Shown here: positions 48,301 to 55,848 of the stretch, in pieces
Layout of the letters: each line of letters begins with the position of its first letter
Numbering within the stretch: the first letter of the stretch is position 1
Source of the DNA: Siphlonurus alternatus
Lineage: Eukaryota > Arthropoda > Insecta > Ephemeroptera > Siphlonuridae
Reading direction: 5' to 3'
NCBI GenBank assembly: GCA_949825025.1
Contig: OX463788.1
Span: 24,880,069 to 24,944,068 of the forward strand
DNA length: 64,000 nucleotides
Position numbers and translations under genes: made by a program
Notes under the pieces: model-generated
What the model saw: the letters and a program-made list of their open reading frames with translations, nothing else
Databases searched by the model: none
Told to the model about the DNA's origin: nothing

Positions 48301-51300
48301 CTGAATGGAATAAGTTGCCCTGCAATGTAAAGAAAAGTGATGCTAAGCAGTTTCTTTTTGCTCTTAAGAATTATTATATTCTTAAAAATAGTTAATTAAT
48401 TTGTTTGTTTTTGACTCTAGCATCCTATGCTATAGCATTGTTATAAATTTGTAGGTTAGCAGCCACTTGTGATATGGTGCTTCTAGTGCCTTGCTTGCTA
48501 CCCCCACCCCACTACTTGTAATACTGTGTGTACCTTGGGTGAAATAATAAAATAAAAATAAAATAAAATATCTCCCAGTGTGTTTTTACAGTACGCGTAT
48601 ATGGAATAATGTGTATTTTTTAAGTTTTAAAACTCATAGGCTAGGCCGGCATTTGAAATTTTGAATTTTGGCTAGATTGTTTTTGATTGGCTACCTGTTA
48701 TGCAGGTGCGTACAGGTATGCATATCTATAGTGAACCGAACCTGACATAGCGATGACGTCACTGGTGATGCGCCATCGCCTCCAGGTAAAGTGCATCTTT
48801 TAAATATGCATTTGAGCATACTTGCAGTGCTAAAAAAATTCGCATAAAATTCACACATGTATTTCTCCGCCCCCTCTTTCGATTAAGCCAGTCAAATTCA
48901 CGCATGCAAATTCCTCATTATGTACTTTAAATTTTATTATGAACTAAAAAAAAAGTAAGTAAGAAACAACAAAAATAATATGTAGTTATAATTTAATAGT
49001 AACATAAATATTTTATATTATAACATAAATTTAACTTATGAAGAATATTAATGATGTATAACTATATGAAAAACACGATCGCAAATAAAGTTATGTTGAC
49101 CCCGATCATAATTTCAGTTCTTCAGTAAGAAGCGGTTTCAATATTTTTAATTAACTTTTAAATTTTTCAATGCCGCTAAATTTACGAACGCGGTCGGTAG
49201 TTCGAAATAACCGTTCAATGCGCGCGGTCCTGGTCAGACCGGTCGCGGTCGCTGTCCGGCCGGTCGCGATCGATGGTCAGACCGGTCGCGGTTGAGCATT
49301 GACTGTCATTTATGGACCGGTCATGACCGGTCAAGCAAAATGGGCGTTTTTTTGCGGTCATGACCGGTCTGAAACGGTCCGGTCCGGAACCCTGTAATTA
49401 ATAAGACCAACATTTTTCTCTGCCAGTCATGTGATATAGATGGTGATTACGTGATTACAAAGTTCTTTAAAAATGTATCTGCAAGTTAAACCTATAAAAT
49501 AAATCTAGATTTACATTTACATAGCTTTTGACGAGCTCTCAAGGTGTGTTTACATGTGTTTTGTGCTCAAATAGGAGAAATCTTGATGTAATGTGGATAA
49601 AAGAAAGTTCAACAAGGTAGAGTTCTGATGCATTAAATTTTGTTCCTTAAACATCAAGAAAAAGAGACCCGAAAATGCACTTTTTACCTTGTTTCAACTT
49701 GTGAATGATTTTTTAAAATTAATTTTTGAAAATGTTGAATTCAGGGCTATAATTTGATGTACAAAAAATATAAATTTAGATTCATTTTATTAGTTATATT
49801 TGTGGACACATTTTTCAAGAACGTTGTGATCACTCTGTGTAACCTGAATTCATTTCAAAATTCTGATATTAAACCATGGCCTGTTGTTAAGGGAAAGGGA
49901 ACGCCAGAGTTGCGCCGCGATCGCAGCGCCTCTATATCAATATTCAAATTGTCCCACTCTAAAGATACCACGCAAGTCACGGTAGTTTTATATTCAATTT
50001 ATATATAAATAATGAGTTAAATTGTAATTATATGGTTGTTTTATTTATAAAACTTTTTTTTCATTACTATAAAACATTTTTGGAAAGTTTTTACTTTAGG
50101 TGAGTGGTTTATAAGCGTTGTTTTGGTTCATTAGTCAGCCTGTTTCATTCGCCAGTTGTTTAATGGCCGACCAAAAAGGGGTGTGTGAGACGTGCGAGTG
50201 TCAAAAATCGTGCAGTTATTATCAATTTACGTCGCTCCCACTCTCATAATTGTGTTTTTTTTTTGCTGTGAAGGTTTGTCCTAGTGCATTAAGTTTGTTT
50301 CTAGTTTTTTTTAAAAATCGGACGATTGGATTATAGAATTTTTCTAATGTCACTGAAATGCAGCGTATGCTTGTTCAATAAATGGGTTTAGTTTCAATAC
50401 ACGTAACTCGGAAACTAGATCGTATTTGTATTGACGATATTTTAAGAGCTAATGAACGACATAGAGGAGAATATTTTAAAATATTTTCGGAGGAACAAAT
50501 GAGAGTGGAAAATTTAACATTGGTGGCGTTACCTTACCCTTAAGTTGAAACCATGTTTTTAATAATTTATGAAAGTGATTTTTACCTACCTTAGTAGTGC
50601 TAATAAATGTTGCATGTAACTTCAGCAAAATTGTAGTGGATTGGACCTTCTCTTTTGAGCACCAAAATCAATGTGCCTGTAGCATGAACAACATAAATAT
50701 CAGAGGATAAAATACATTTATTTATATTATATTTGAATGAGTCTAAAATGAAGTAAATGGACAACAGATATGAATGATTTATGTTGTTTTTTCTCTATTG
50801 TATAAATGAACGCAGCGCATTAAAAGTCATGATATGGTATGGTATTATCAGATGCCGAATGTGATGCCCAAGATATAAATAGATAATATAATAATTGCCA
50901 ACAATTTTACCATTTCTGCAGATCCGTATTGATTGTCAGAAATTTTTTAAAAAAAAATCAGAGTGTTACAAATTTATTTGCTAAAGTACATTAATTTATT
51001 TAACAACAAAATTCATCTTATTAGTTTTTCATACCCTATATGTTTGTCTATGAATGTGTTGTGTCTGCAATAATTGTTTTTTTGTTTGTTTTTTTTTTAA
51101 TTATTGGATTTTGTTGCAGGTGGCACAGGTTTTGCGTGACTCTCCAGTGCTGGTCCGCCATCTACTGAATGACCTCGTCTCCGATCGTGGCATCCTGCGC
51201 ATGTTTCAACTTCGCATCATATTCTGTGTCTTTGGTGGGGTGTTTTACTTATTTTGTCCAGTAGATATAATACCTGAAACTTTCTTTGGGATGCTTGGTT

Positions 51301-51416
51301 TAATTGATGATGTGTTGGTACTGTTACTCATATTCATATATCTCAGTACCATCTACCACCGCATAATGATATCAAGAGCCAATGCTTTGATTTGGAATGA
51401 TAGTGATGATGATTAG
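27546..51416 (+). CDS. RNF170: RNF170-type membrane E3 ubiquitin-protein ligase, four coding exons
   Basis: Coding exons: 27546-27732 (donor GTATGT), 40503-40607 (acceptor TTCTAG, donor GTAAGA), 41410-41621 (acceptor CACAG, donor GTAAGC), 51120-51416 (acceptor TTGCAG, stop TAG). Phases 1, 1 and 0 join exactly to 266 residues (human RNF170 about 258). A membrane segment lies at about residues 21-43. A C3HC4 RING follows with C77, C80, C92, H94, C97, C100, C117, C120 ('CPICLQN..CGHVFCGPC..CALC'). Then come 'YNRTFSGMPRT', as in RNF170, and a DUF1232-like C-terminus with two membrane helices at about 199-219 and 231-248. In vertebrates the ER protein ubiquitinates IP3 receptors with the erlins; the same role here is inferred. 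The acidic tail (DSDDD) differs. Introns of 12.8, 0.8 and 9.5 kb are filled with transposons. A polyadenylation signal is at 51519-51524. Confidence 0.93.
27946..30822. mobile_element. CAGCCC-family element, TA target site (copy 3), in RNF170 intron 1
   Basis: TA lies at both flanks (27944-27945, 30823-30824). Both ends are CAGTGCACAG(A/C)CCAGTTTTGG in inverse orientation, so this copy is foldback-like, unlike copies 1 and 2. The inner right part 28790-29225 matches copy 1. A plus-strand open frame (28156-28410, 84 residues) has no recognised domain. A hAT MITE is nested at 29277-30555. Confidence 0.8.
29277..30555. mobile_element. hAT MITE with CTCGAAA-rich ends, 8-bp TSD ACGAATAC
   Basis: ACGAATAC is exact at 29269-29276 and 30556-30563. 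Termini are TAGGGCTGT and ACAGCCCTA. Both subterminal regions carry arrays of AAGCTCGAAAATCGAGCC-type units (29300-29475 and about 30370-30550), probable transposase-binding repeats. The interior is AT-rich with no transposase. It is nested in the TA element 27946-30822. Confidence 0.92.
30825..31100. other. RNF170 intron 1 spacer
   Basis: AT-rich intron sequence between two mobile elements, with no recognisable gene, RNA or repeat beyond short TATA and ATGCATA motifs. Confidence 0.5.
31111..32971 (-). mobile_element. 5'-truncated LINE with RT and RNase H (I-group-like)
   Basis: The target duplication TTGTAGTTGT is exact at 31101-31110 and 32972-32981. In minus-strand order: RT palm 'FVDFKAAFDTVWRQKLLQKM', 'SQGAVTSPLLFNILINDL' and catalytic 'MFADDVLIW' (32933-32511); the region after RT with 'YVRPVLEYGTEPF' (32447-31986); then RNase H with 'VILSDSTASIQAI' and 'WIPAHCNIHGNEQADYLAK' (31722-31249). 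The 3' tail is AAG-rich (31111-31125 reads CTTCTTCTTC on plus). Frameshifts and stops separate the domains and the 5' half is missing, so it is a dead copy. An RNase H domain after RT is typical of the I clade and relatives. Confidence 0.92.
33035..33145. mobile_element. 111-bp foldback MITE, TAT target site
   Basis: Nearly perfect 44-bp arms start CACTACGTTTACATGACGG and end with the inverse, around a 23-bp loop (GCCTCATAAG..). TAT flanks both sides (33032-33034, 33146-33148), consistent with 3-bp PIF/Harbinger-type duplication. It would fold into a long hairpin if transcribed. Confidence 0.9.
33149..33575. other. RNF170 intron 1 spacer
   Basis: Moderately GC sequence at 33150-33420 without a recognisable reading frame or RNA. 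GAAGAAGAAG at about 33203 and TATATAGGG at about 33295 are the only notable runs. Small inverted motif AGATCTTCAAGAGATCAGATCT at about 33499. Confidence 0.4.
33576..34159 (-). mobile_element. LTR of a non-autonomous retrotransposon (3' LTR, minus-strand element)
   Basis: A 584-bp direct repeat of 36470-37053, starting TGTGACACTACCT and ending GCATGTTACA. ATAT flanks the whole element (33572-33575 and 37054-37057). On the minus strand the LTR has CTATAAATAC (about 33931-33922) and, further on, AATAAA (33698-33693), the expected order for promoter then polyadenylation signal. The two LTRs differ at only a handful of sites, suggesting a recent insertion. A 63-residue frame in each LTR is incidental. 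Confidence 0.93.
34160..36469 (-). mobile_element. Internal region of the non-autonomous LTR retrotransposon
   Basis: 2.3 kb between identical-orientation LTRs with no gag, protease, RT or integrase reading frame. Next to the right LTR the minus strand reads TGGTGGAGTCGCCGGG (36465-36450), starting TGG as a primer-binding site complementary to a tRNA 3' end should. Beside the left LTR the minus strand reads AGGGAGTTGGTGGCG, purine-rich as a polypurine tract. Both place the element on the minus strand. A 32-base T run is at 36299-36330. It depends on another element for mobility. Confidence 0.85.
36470..37053 (-). mobile_element. LTR of the same element (5' LTR, minus strand)
   Basis: 584 bp, TGTGAC to TTACA, almost identical to 33576-34159 (for example CTCGGATAAC versus CTCGAATAAC, GTACCCGAGG versus GCACCCGAGG). 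It is separated from the primer-binding-site-like sequence by four bases (CAGT). Confidence 0.93.
37257..37430. mobile_element. Small TIR element
   Basis: Inverted ends AAACTACGAGCTTTTTCT and AGAAAGCTCGTAGTTT flank a GC-richer centre with TGGCCGTGACGTCACTGAGC at about 37311. About 174 bp, no coding sequence. The target duplication is not clear. Confidence 0.65.
37638..39258. mobile_element. Foldback element with B-box-like motifs in its arms
   Basis: The left arm (37638-38375) and right arm (38440-39258) are inverted copies: AACATGCACTCTCGAAAGTA versus TACTTTTGAGAGTGCATGTT, GCTAGCACCACTGGGACTCA versus TCAAGTCCCAGTGGTGCTAG, and long central arms around GCGGCGACAATATAGGGAAA. The loop is about 65 bp near 38376-38440. 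The right arm contains GGGTTCAAGTCCC (39187), a Pol III B-box type motif, and the left its inverse. A MITE (38818-39140) sits in the right arm. A 144-residue frame (37858-38292) in the left arm has no recognised domain. Confidence 0.8.
38818..39140. mobile_element. Foldback MITE, GGACAA ends (copy 2)
   Basis: Inverted halves with GGACAATTTGCATGAC and GTCATGCAAATTATCC at the ends, and TTATTGCAGAAATAGATAG / CTATCCATTTCTGCAATAA in the arms. Same family as 6608-6933. The centre carries TTTTATTACGTCACGAGG. It is nested in the right arm of the foldback 37638-39258. Confidence 0.85.
39336..39406. ncRNA. 71-base perfect-stem hairpin (pre-miRNA-like or micro-MITE)
   Basis: GTCGTCTCAGAATGCAA (39336-39352) is the exact reverse complement of 39390-39406. 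A 37-base loop separates the arms, and TTC/GAA adjoining the stem can extend it past a bulge. Size and shape resemble a miRNA precursor, but a tiny inverted-repeat element is as likely. It lies in RNF170 intron 1. No expression evidence is available from sequence. Confidence 0.4.
39676..40466. mobile_element. Foldback MITE, GGACAAC ends (copy 3), with internal insertion
   Basis: Ends GGACAACCTGCCTGAAAATT and TTTTCATGTAGGTTGTCC are inverted. Arms match copy 1 (GCAGAAATGAATAAAAAGTA, CAAATTATGCTACTCTG). From about 39780 a T run begins and about 470 bp of AT-rich sequence up to about 40255 is foreign to the other copies. It ends 36 bp before the RNF170 RING exon. Confidence 0.82.
40691..41211. 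mobile_element. Foldback element filling most of RNF170 intron 2
   Basis: Ends read AGTCCTCACCTCTAAAAAG and an inverse CTTTTCAGAGGTAAGGATT, and both arms contain TTCCCTAGATCTAG. GTAC adjoins each end (40687-40690 and about 41212-41215). An inner pair AAGTGAGCTTTTTGGCCGC / GCGGTCTAAAAGCTCACTT shows a second inverted layer. It makes up about 520 of 802 intron bases. Confidence 0.75.
43268..43338 (+). tRNA. tRNA-Gly(UCC)-like sequence, left arm (probably pseudo)
   Basis: A-box TGGTCCAGTGG, an anticodon arm CTCGC-CTTCCAT-GCAAG (loop giving UCC; one mismatch in the stem) and B-box GGTTCAAATCT are in tRNA spacing. The acceptor stem does not pair well, so a functional tRNA is unlikely; it is better seen as a Pol III promoter unit or tRNA-derived element part. 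No CCA or clear terminator at the expected place. Confidence 0.5.
43603..43673 (-). tRNA. tRNA-Gly(UCC)-like sequence, right arm (probably pseudo)
   Basis: Inverted counterpart of 43268-43338. Here the anticodon stem CTTGC-CTTCCAT-GCAAG is perfect and the B-box reads GGTTTAAATCC. The A-box TGGTCCAGTGG is intact. Translation of this stretch gives the 'MWSSGKALAFHARGYGF' peptide, a familiar artefact of tRNA-like sequence and not a protein. Acceptor pairing is poor. Confidence 0.5.
44086..48568 (+). mobile_element. Nearly full-length LINE with PHD-like fingers, endonuclease and RT
   Basis: Plus-strand non-LTR retrotransposon inside the nested foldbacks. A possible 5' UTR runs from about 44140 to 44940, the coding part is 44941-48395, and the 3' UTR ends in AATAAAATAAAAATAAAATA at about 48548. 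The left boundary is uncertain because AT-rich TTAAT repeats (44085-44140) separate it from the inner foldback. Domain order and motifs are of the CR1/L2/Jockey-like APE-endonuclease group. Confidence 0.88.
44941..48395 (+). pseudogene. LINE polyprotein, broken by one frameshift and one stop
   Basis: The first frame (44941-46383) has a hydrophobic N-terminus (residues 2-21), two PHD-like zinc fingers at about 46-95 ('CDLCGIS..CCKC..HTKCL..WLCSDC') and 145-195 ('CCVLCDK..CGTC..YHTKCL..WQCWAC'), and an APE-like endonuclease with 'LSFNARSL', 'IAINETWLSD', 'SAYRSP' and 'SDHYAIL'. The usual GDFN is EDFN (about residue 370), which may weaken catalysis. A frameshift near 46353-46380 moves to another frame, a TAG at 46563-46565 breaks that, and it resumes to 48395 with RT motifs 'NYRPISVTSILCKILEKF', 'SLDWEKAFDRVSH', 'SGVIQGSVLGPLLFNIY' and YADD at 47598-47609. 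Few lesions suggest recent inactivity. The true start may be the Met at residue 33. Confidence 0.9.
49403..51119. other. Right part of RNF170 intron 3
   Basis: AT-rich intron DNA. A half copy of the TTAA MITE occupies about 50403-50539. An 84-residue frame at 49754-50008 is exon-like (a GC-rich patch with GTAG after it) but is not needed: exons 3 and 4 of RNF170 join in phase and align without gaps to the family. No other recognisable feature. Confidence 0.55.
50403..50539. mobile_element. Half copy of the TTAA MITE
   Basis: Only the right half is present: it runs from ACTCGGAAACTAGATCGTAT through an altered centre to ACATTGGTGGCGTTACCTTA and CCC, followed by TTAA at 50540-50543. The left arm is missing, so this is a deleted copy. 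Confidence 0.8.
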
Positions 51417-52795
<1,379 letters not shown>

Positions 52796-53167
52796 CAGTA
52801 AAAACTTGTTATTATATAAAGTCAAGGGACCCAGGAAATTTGGGTTACCTTATATCAAGTATTATCTTATATCGAGATTTTCCTATGCACACAATGCCAA
52901 TCAGGAGCGGATCCAGCCCTCGGTTCTGGGGGAGTGGGGTGCCCTATCCCGCAATGTTAAATTTTGTGGTGGGAAGGGGGGCAAAAGGTGGGGGTGGTAA
53001 TACCTTCAATATTATATTTTGGGACCTTTGGGGGGGGGGCAACCCCCCCCCCCCCCCTACCCCTGGATGCGCGCCTGATGCTAATTATTTTTTGTGGGAC
53101 CGCAATCTCCTTTACTCAAAGTCGAGTTTTACCCAATAACATGTTGCGTAATAACGAGTTTTTACTG
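52796..53167. mobile_element. TIR element with CAGTAAAAACT ends
   Basis: Ends CAGTAAAAACTTGTTATTA and TAATAACGAGTTTTTACTG are inverted copies. Internal TTATATCAAG and TTATATCGAG motifs follow the left end. It encloses the hAT MITE at 52902-53077. The target duplication is not clear. Confidence 0.7.
52902..53077. mobile_element. 176-bp hAT MITE
   Basis: Flanked by ATGCCAAT (52894-52901) and ATGCTAAT (53078-53085), an 8-bp duplication with one change. Ends CAGGAGCGGATCCAG and CTGGATGCGCGCCTG are inverted. The centre is G-rich then C-rich (GGGGGGGGGC at 53031, C run at 53043-53057), a likely hard-to-sequence stretch. Short proline/glycine-rich frames over it are artefacts. Confidence 0.82.
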
Positions 53168-53647
53168 TACTGTATTTGCAAATTTGTCTAGTCTTGTAAA
53201 AATGTGCTCAAAGCTATACTGTATAGTACGTTTTATAGACAGATTCAACTAGTTATTTGCATATGTATCTCCCCAATTACTAGTACTACTAGTAGAGCCT
53301 TGCTTGCCTTAACAAAAAATGTGCCTTTCTTATCATACCTATTATCATAAATATTAACATTTTTATGTACTCAGGTAATTTTTTTTTGAAAAGAGAAAAA
53401 ACTGTTTTACCATTGCATTACTTGGTGAGAAATTACTAAATAATTATTTTTTCCATGTTATGTATATATTGTATATAATTATTTATGTATCTTTAGTGAA
53501 ATGAATACTAGACAGATAAAAAGTTATATTATTTAATTATTTTAATGCTTTGCACTAGCATTCAATTTGTATTAACTGGTATAATGTGTAGCAACAGTGA
53601 TGGTCCATATTCAGCCGTGTGAAACAAGTTGGCATTTCCATTTTCCA
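53168..53647. other. Unassigned AT-rich spacer
   Basis: No recognised gene, RNA or repeat. Confidence 0.5.
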
Positions 53648-53655
53648 CTGCCCCC

Positions 53656-54816
53656 CAGTGGCGTGCGGTGGGTTTAGCAGGCAGTAATGCGGCGGCAAAA
53701 TTATGGGACTGGACACAGCAAAAGGGGGGTCCGGGGGGCGGAGCCCCCCGGATAGCCCGCCGCAGGCGAAAAAATTTTTAAAAAGGGGGCGTGGCAGGCG
53801 ACTTTTTAAGCATAAAAATAACACAAAAATATATTATATTTCGACGTTTTATACAATTCTAAAATCAATCACAAATAATTTTTTAAATCAATTTGCAAGA
53901 CGAGTTAAATTTTTTGTCGGTAATGACTTTTTTTATATCGATCGTATGACAGTTATATTCATGATCGATCAGCACATAATTAATATATAATATAATTATT
54001 TTCACTAAAAACAATACGTATAATTTTTGTATTGTGATTCCGACTATATATGTACAGCTGCAATACGTGAAAAAAAAAATACGCATTTTATTCTCTGCAG
54101 TCAATTAAATTCTAATTGTGATCCGCGACGCGGATTGATCAGGATAGCAGTCGATAAATCAATATTTTATTTTCTAAGATACGTAATTTCTTTCAAATAA
54201 TTTGTTGTTTTGAAAGGTAAAGTCAATTTAAGAACATATATGAGTTTAATCGTTTAAAATAATTATAGTGCGATTAGTGTGGATTTCATAATTGTGAAAC
54301 TATATATTTGTTTTGCTTTAAAAATAAGAGATAAAGTTTTCGAATCTTATATTTTTTTCCCCGGCAGCATATAATTTACGATAATCCACGAGGCAAAAAC
54401 ATCGGCTCCTCGATCGTCGTCGCTCCCCTCCCTCAACTCCCTCCCAGGACTGAAGCTCGCCCCCACCTCCTAAATCGGTAGAAAGCTCAGCTTTTTCTTT
54501 GATGATAAAACTATACGAAAAAACGGGCGTGGGAGGGGAAATGTAGATTCATGCATGGGGAAAACAAAGCTGAGTGAGTCTACCGCTTTCATGCAAGAGG
54601 GCGTCTTTGCATTGCACCGCGAATTCATTTACGTTTTTGCGGTAAACGCTTCAATAAATTCAAACGAAGATTTTCACATAGACAAAGATAAATTATTTTT
54701 TTTTATTGAAATTTGACGTGATGAAATTGAAAAGAAAATATTTATATTCTTTAAAGAAAGCTCAAATTTTCCCTAGATGCGCCGCATCCAACGCATTAAT
54801 GGACCGCACGCCACTG
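53656..54816. mobile_element. Non-autonomous hAT element, 8-bp TSD CTGCCCCC
   Basis: CTGCCCCC is exact at 53648-53655 and 54817-54824. Ends are CAGTGGCGTGCGGTG and GACCGCACGCCACTG. A GC-rich block GGGTCCGGGGGGCGGAGCCC lies at about 53727 and resembles the block at 3255-3320 in the hAT element 3214-4667. The interior is AT-rich with CpG patches around 54390-54650. No transposase. Confidence 0.9.
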
Positions 54817-54872
54817 CTGCCCCCCCCCCCTCTTCTACCCCCATAATGTATTTATTATTATTAGAAATTTAA

Positions 54873-55219
54873 GGGTAAGGTAACGCCACCAATGTTAAAA
54901 AAAATCCCTCTCACAAAAATTCTGAAAAAAATTTAAAATGTTCTCCTCTATACCCCCTATCAGTACCTAAAATATCAGGTATACAAATACGATCTAGTTT
55001 TTGAGTTATAAATTTTTAAAGTTGACTACTTTAACATGGAGAAATGAAACTCCCATGTTAAATTGGTCAACTTTAAAAATTCATAACTCAAAAACTAGAT
55101 CGTATTTGTATACCTGATATTTTAGCTACTGATAGGGGGTGTAGAGGAGAACATTTTAAATTTTTTTCAGAATTTTTGTGAGAGGGATTTTTTTTAACAT
55201 TGGTGGCGTTACCTTACCC
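54873..55219. mobile_element. Palindromic TTAA MITE (best-preserved copy)
   Basis: TTAA at 54869-54872 and 55220-55223. Ends GGGTAAGGTAACGCCACCAA and inverse. Two nearly identical arms of about 165 bp (AAAATGTTCTCCTCTA, CCTAAAATATCAGGTATACA, AACTAGATCGTATTTG) meet at GACTACTTTAACATGGAGAA. 347 bp, no coding sequence. It adjoins the hairpin locus to its right. Confidence 0.93.
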
Positions 55220-55304
55220 TTAAGATTTGTTTACATTATTGTATAAAAATGGAGGCACACAACTATGAATTTGGTAAAACTGTAAAAAAAAAAAACATTT
55301 TGCA

Positions 55305-55848
55305 AATCAGAGACCCTACAGAGACCTCCGTGACATATGGCCAGGAATTTGAACAAACTGGGCTGAGTTTCCTTGTAACTGAGAGTGGCGGCACCACCAT
55401 CGATCTGAAATCTGGCATCATCAAATTTTTGCTGTGTTTGACCGAGGACATTGAGCACTGCTTTTCATTGATGCGCAGTACAGGCAAAGTTCAAGTGTAC
55501 TTGGCTTCTGCGCACATATGAAAACTACTTTTTGTGCTACTTTAAATACCTTGTTGTTTTATGCTGTTTATGTGCAGTGGTATTTGAATTAAATTTCCTT
55601 TTCACTCTCGTATTTATAAAGTTATATATAATAATATGTGCGCAGAAGCCAAATTCACACGAACTTTGCCTGTACTGCGCATCAATGAAAAGCAGTGCTA
55701 TATGTTCTCAGTCAAGTGCAGCAGAAATTCGATGATGCCAGATTTCAGATCGATGGTGGCGCCGCCACTCTCAGTTACAGCGAACCTTTGTTCAAATTCC
55801 TGGCCATATGTCACGGAGGTCTCTGTAGGGTCTTTGTCTGTTTGTAGA
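55305..55848. other. Inverted repeat with protein-coding-like arms (possible hairpin-RNA locus)
   Basis: Arm 1 (55305-55519, plus) and arm 2 (55848-55637, minus) are about 93% identical by eye, around a loop of about 117 bp. Both keep one reading frame: arm 1 includes 'DPTETSVTYGQEFEQTGLSF', 'TIDLKSGIIKFLL' and 'LMRSTGKVQVYLASAHI'; arm 2 includes 'DPTETSVTYGQEFEQ' and 'TIDLKSGIIEFLLHL'. Arm 2 has a short in-frame deletion and then a stop after 'LTENI'. I do not recognise the protein. The arms have higher GC than their surroundings and look like a captured exon duplicated head to head. Other explanations: an ordinary foldback element with chance open frames. Confidence 0.7.

Larger units (their letters stand above)
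42504..48919. mobile_element. Foldback element nested in the hAT element, TA target site
   Basis: Arms 42504-42853 and 48569-48919 are inverted copies, about 350 bp each. They start ATGAGGAATTTGCATGCGTG and share GAAAGAGGGGGCGGAGAAAT, TGCGCATCGCCAGTGACGTC-type and GGCCGGCATTTGAAATTTTG-type sequence. TA adjoins both ends. The original loop has been replaced or split by the inner foldback and LINE. Confidence 0.85.
41862..49394. mobile_element. 7.5-kb hAT-type element, 8-bp TSD TAATTAAT, in RNF170 intron 3
   Basis: TAATTAAT is exact at 41854-41861 and 49395-49402. Termini are CAGGGTTCCGGACC and GGTCCGGAACCCTG. Both ends hold arrays of ACCGGTC/GGTCCGG palindromic motifs (41880-42065 and 49190-49385), typical of transposase-binding sites. 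Flanking interior (42100-42500, 48925-49190) is AT-rich; a 65-residue frame at 42280-42477 is not recognised. Most of its length is later insertions: foldback 42504-48919, within it a second foldback and a LINE. No transposase remains. Confidence 0.92.

Noticed and set aside
49754..50008. 84-residue frame as an additional RNF170 exon
   Set aside because: Exons 3 and 4 join in phase 0 and align to the family without a gap; inserting this stretch would add residues the family lacks.
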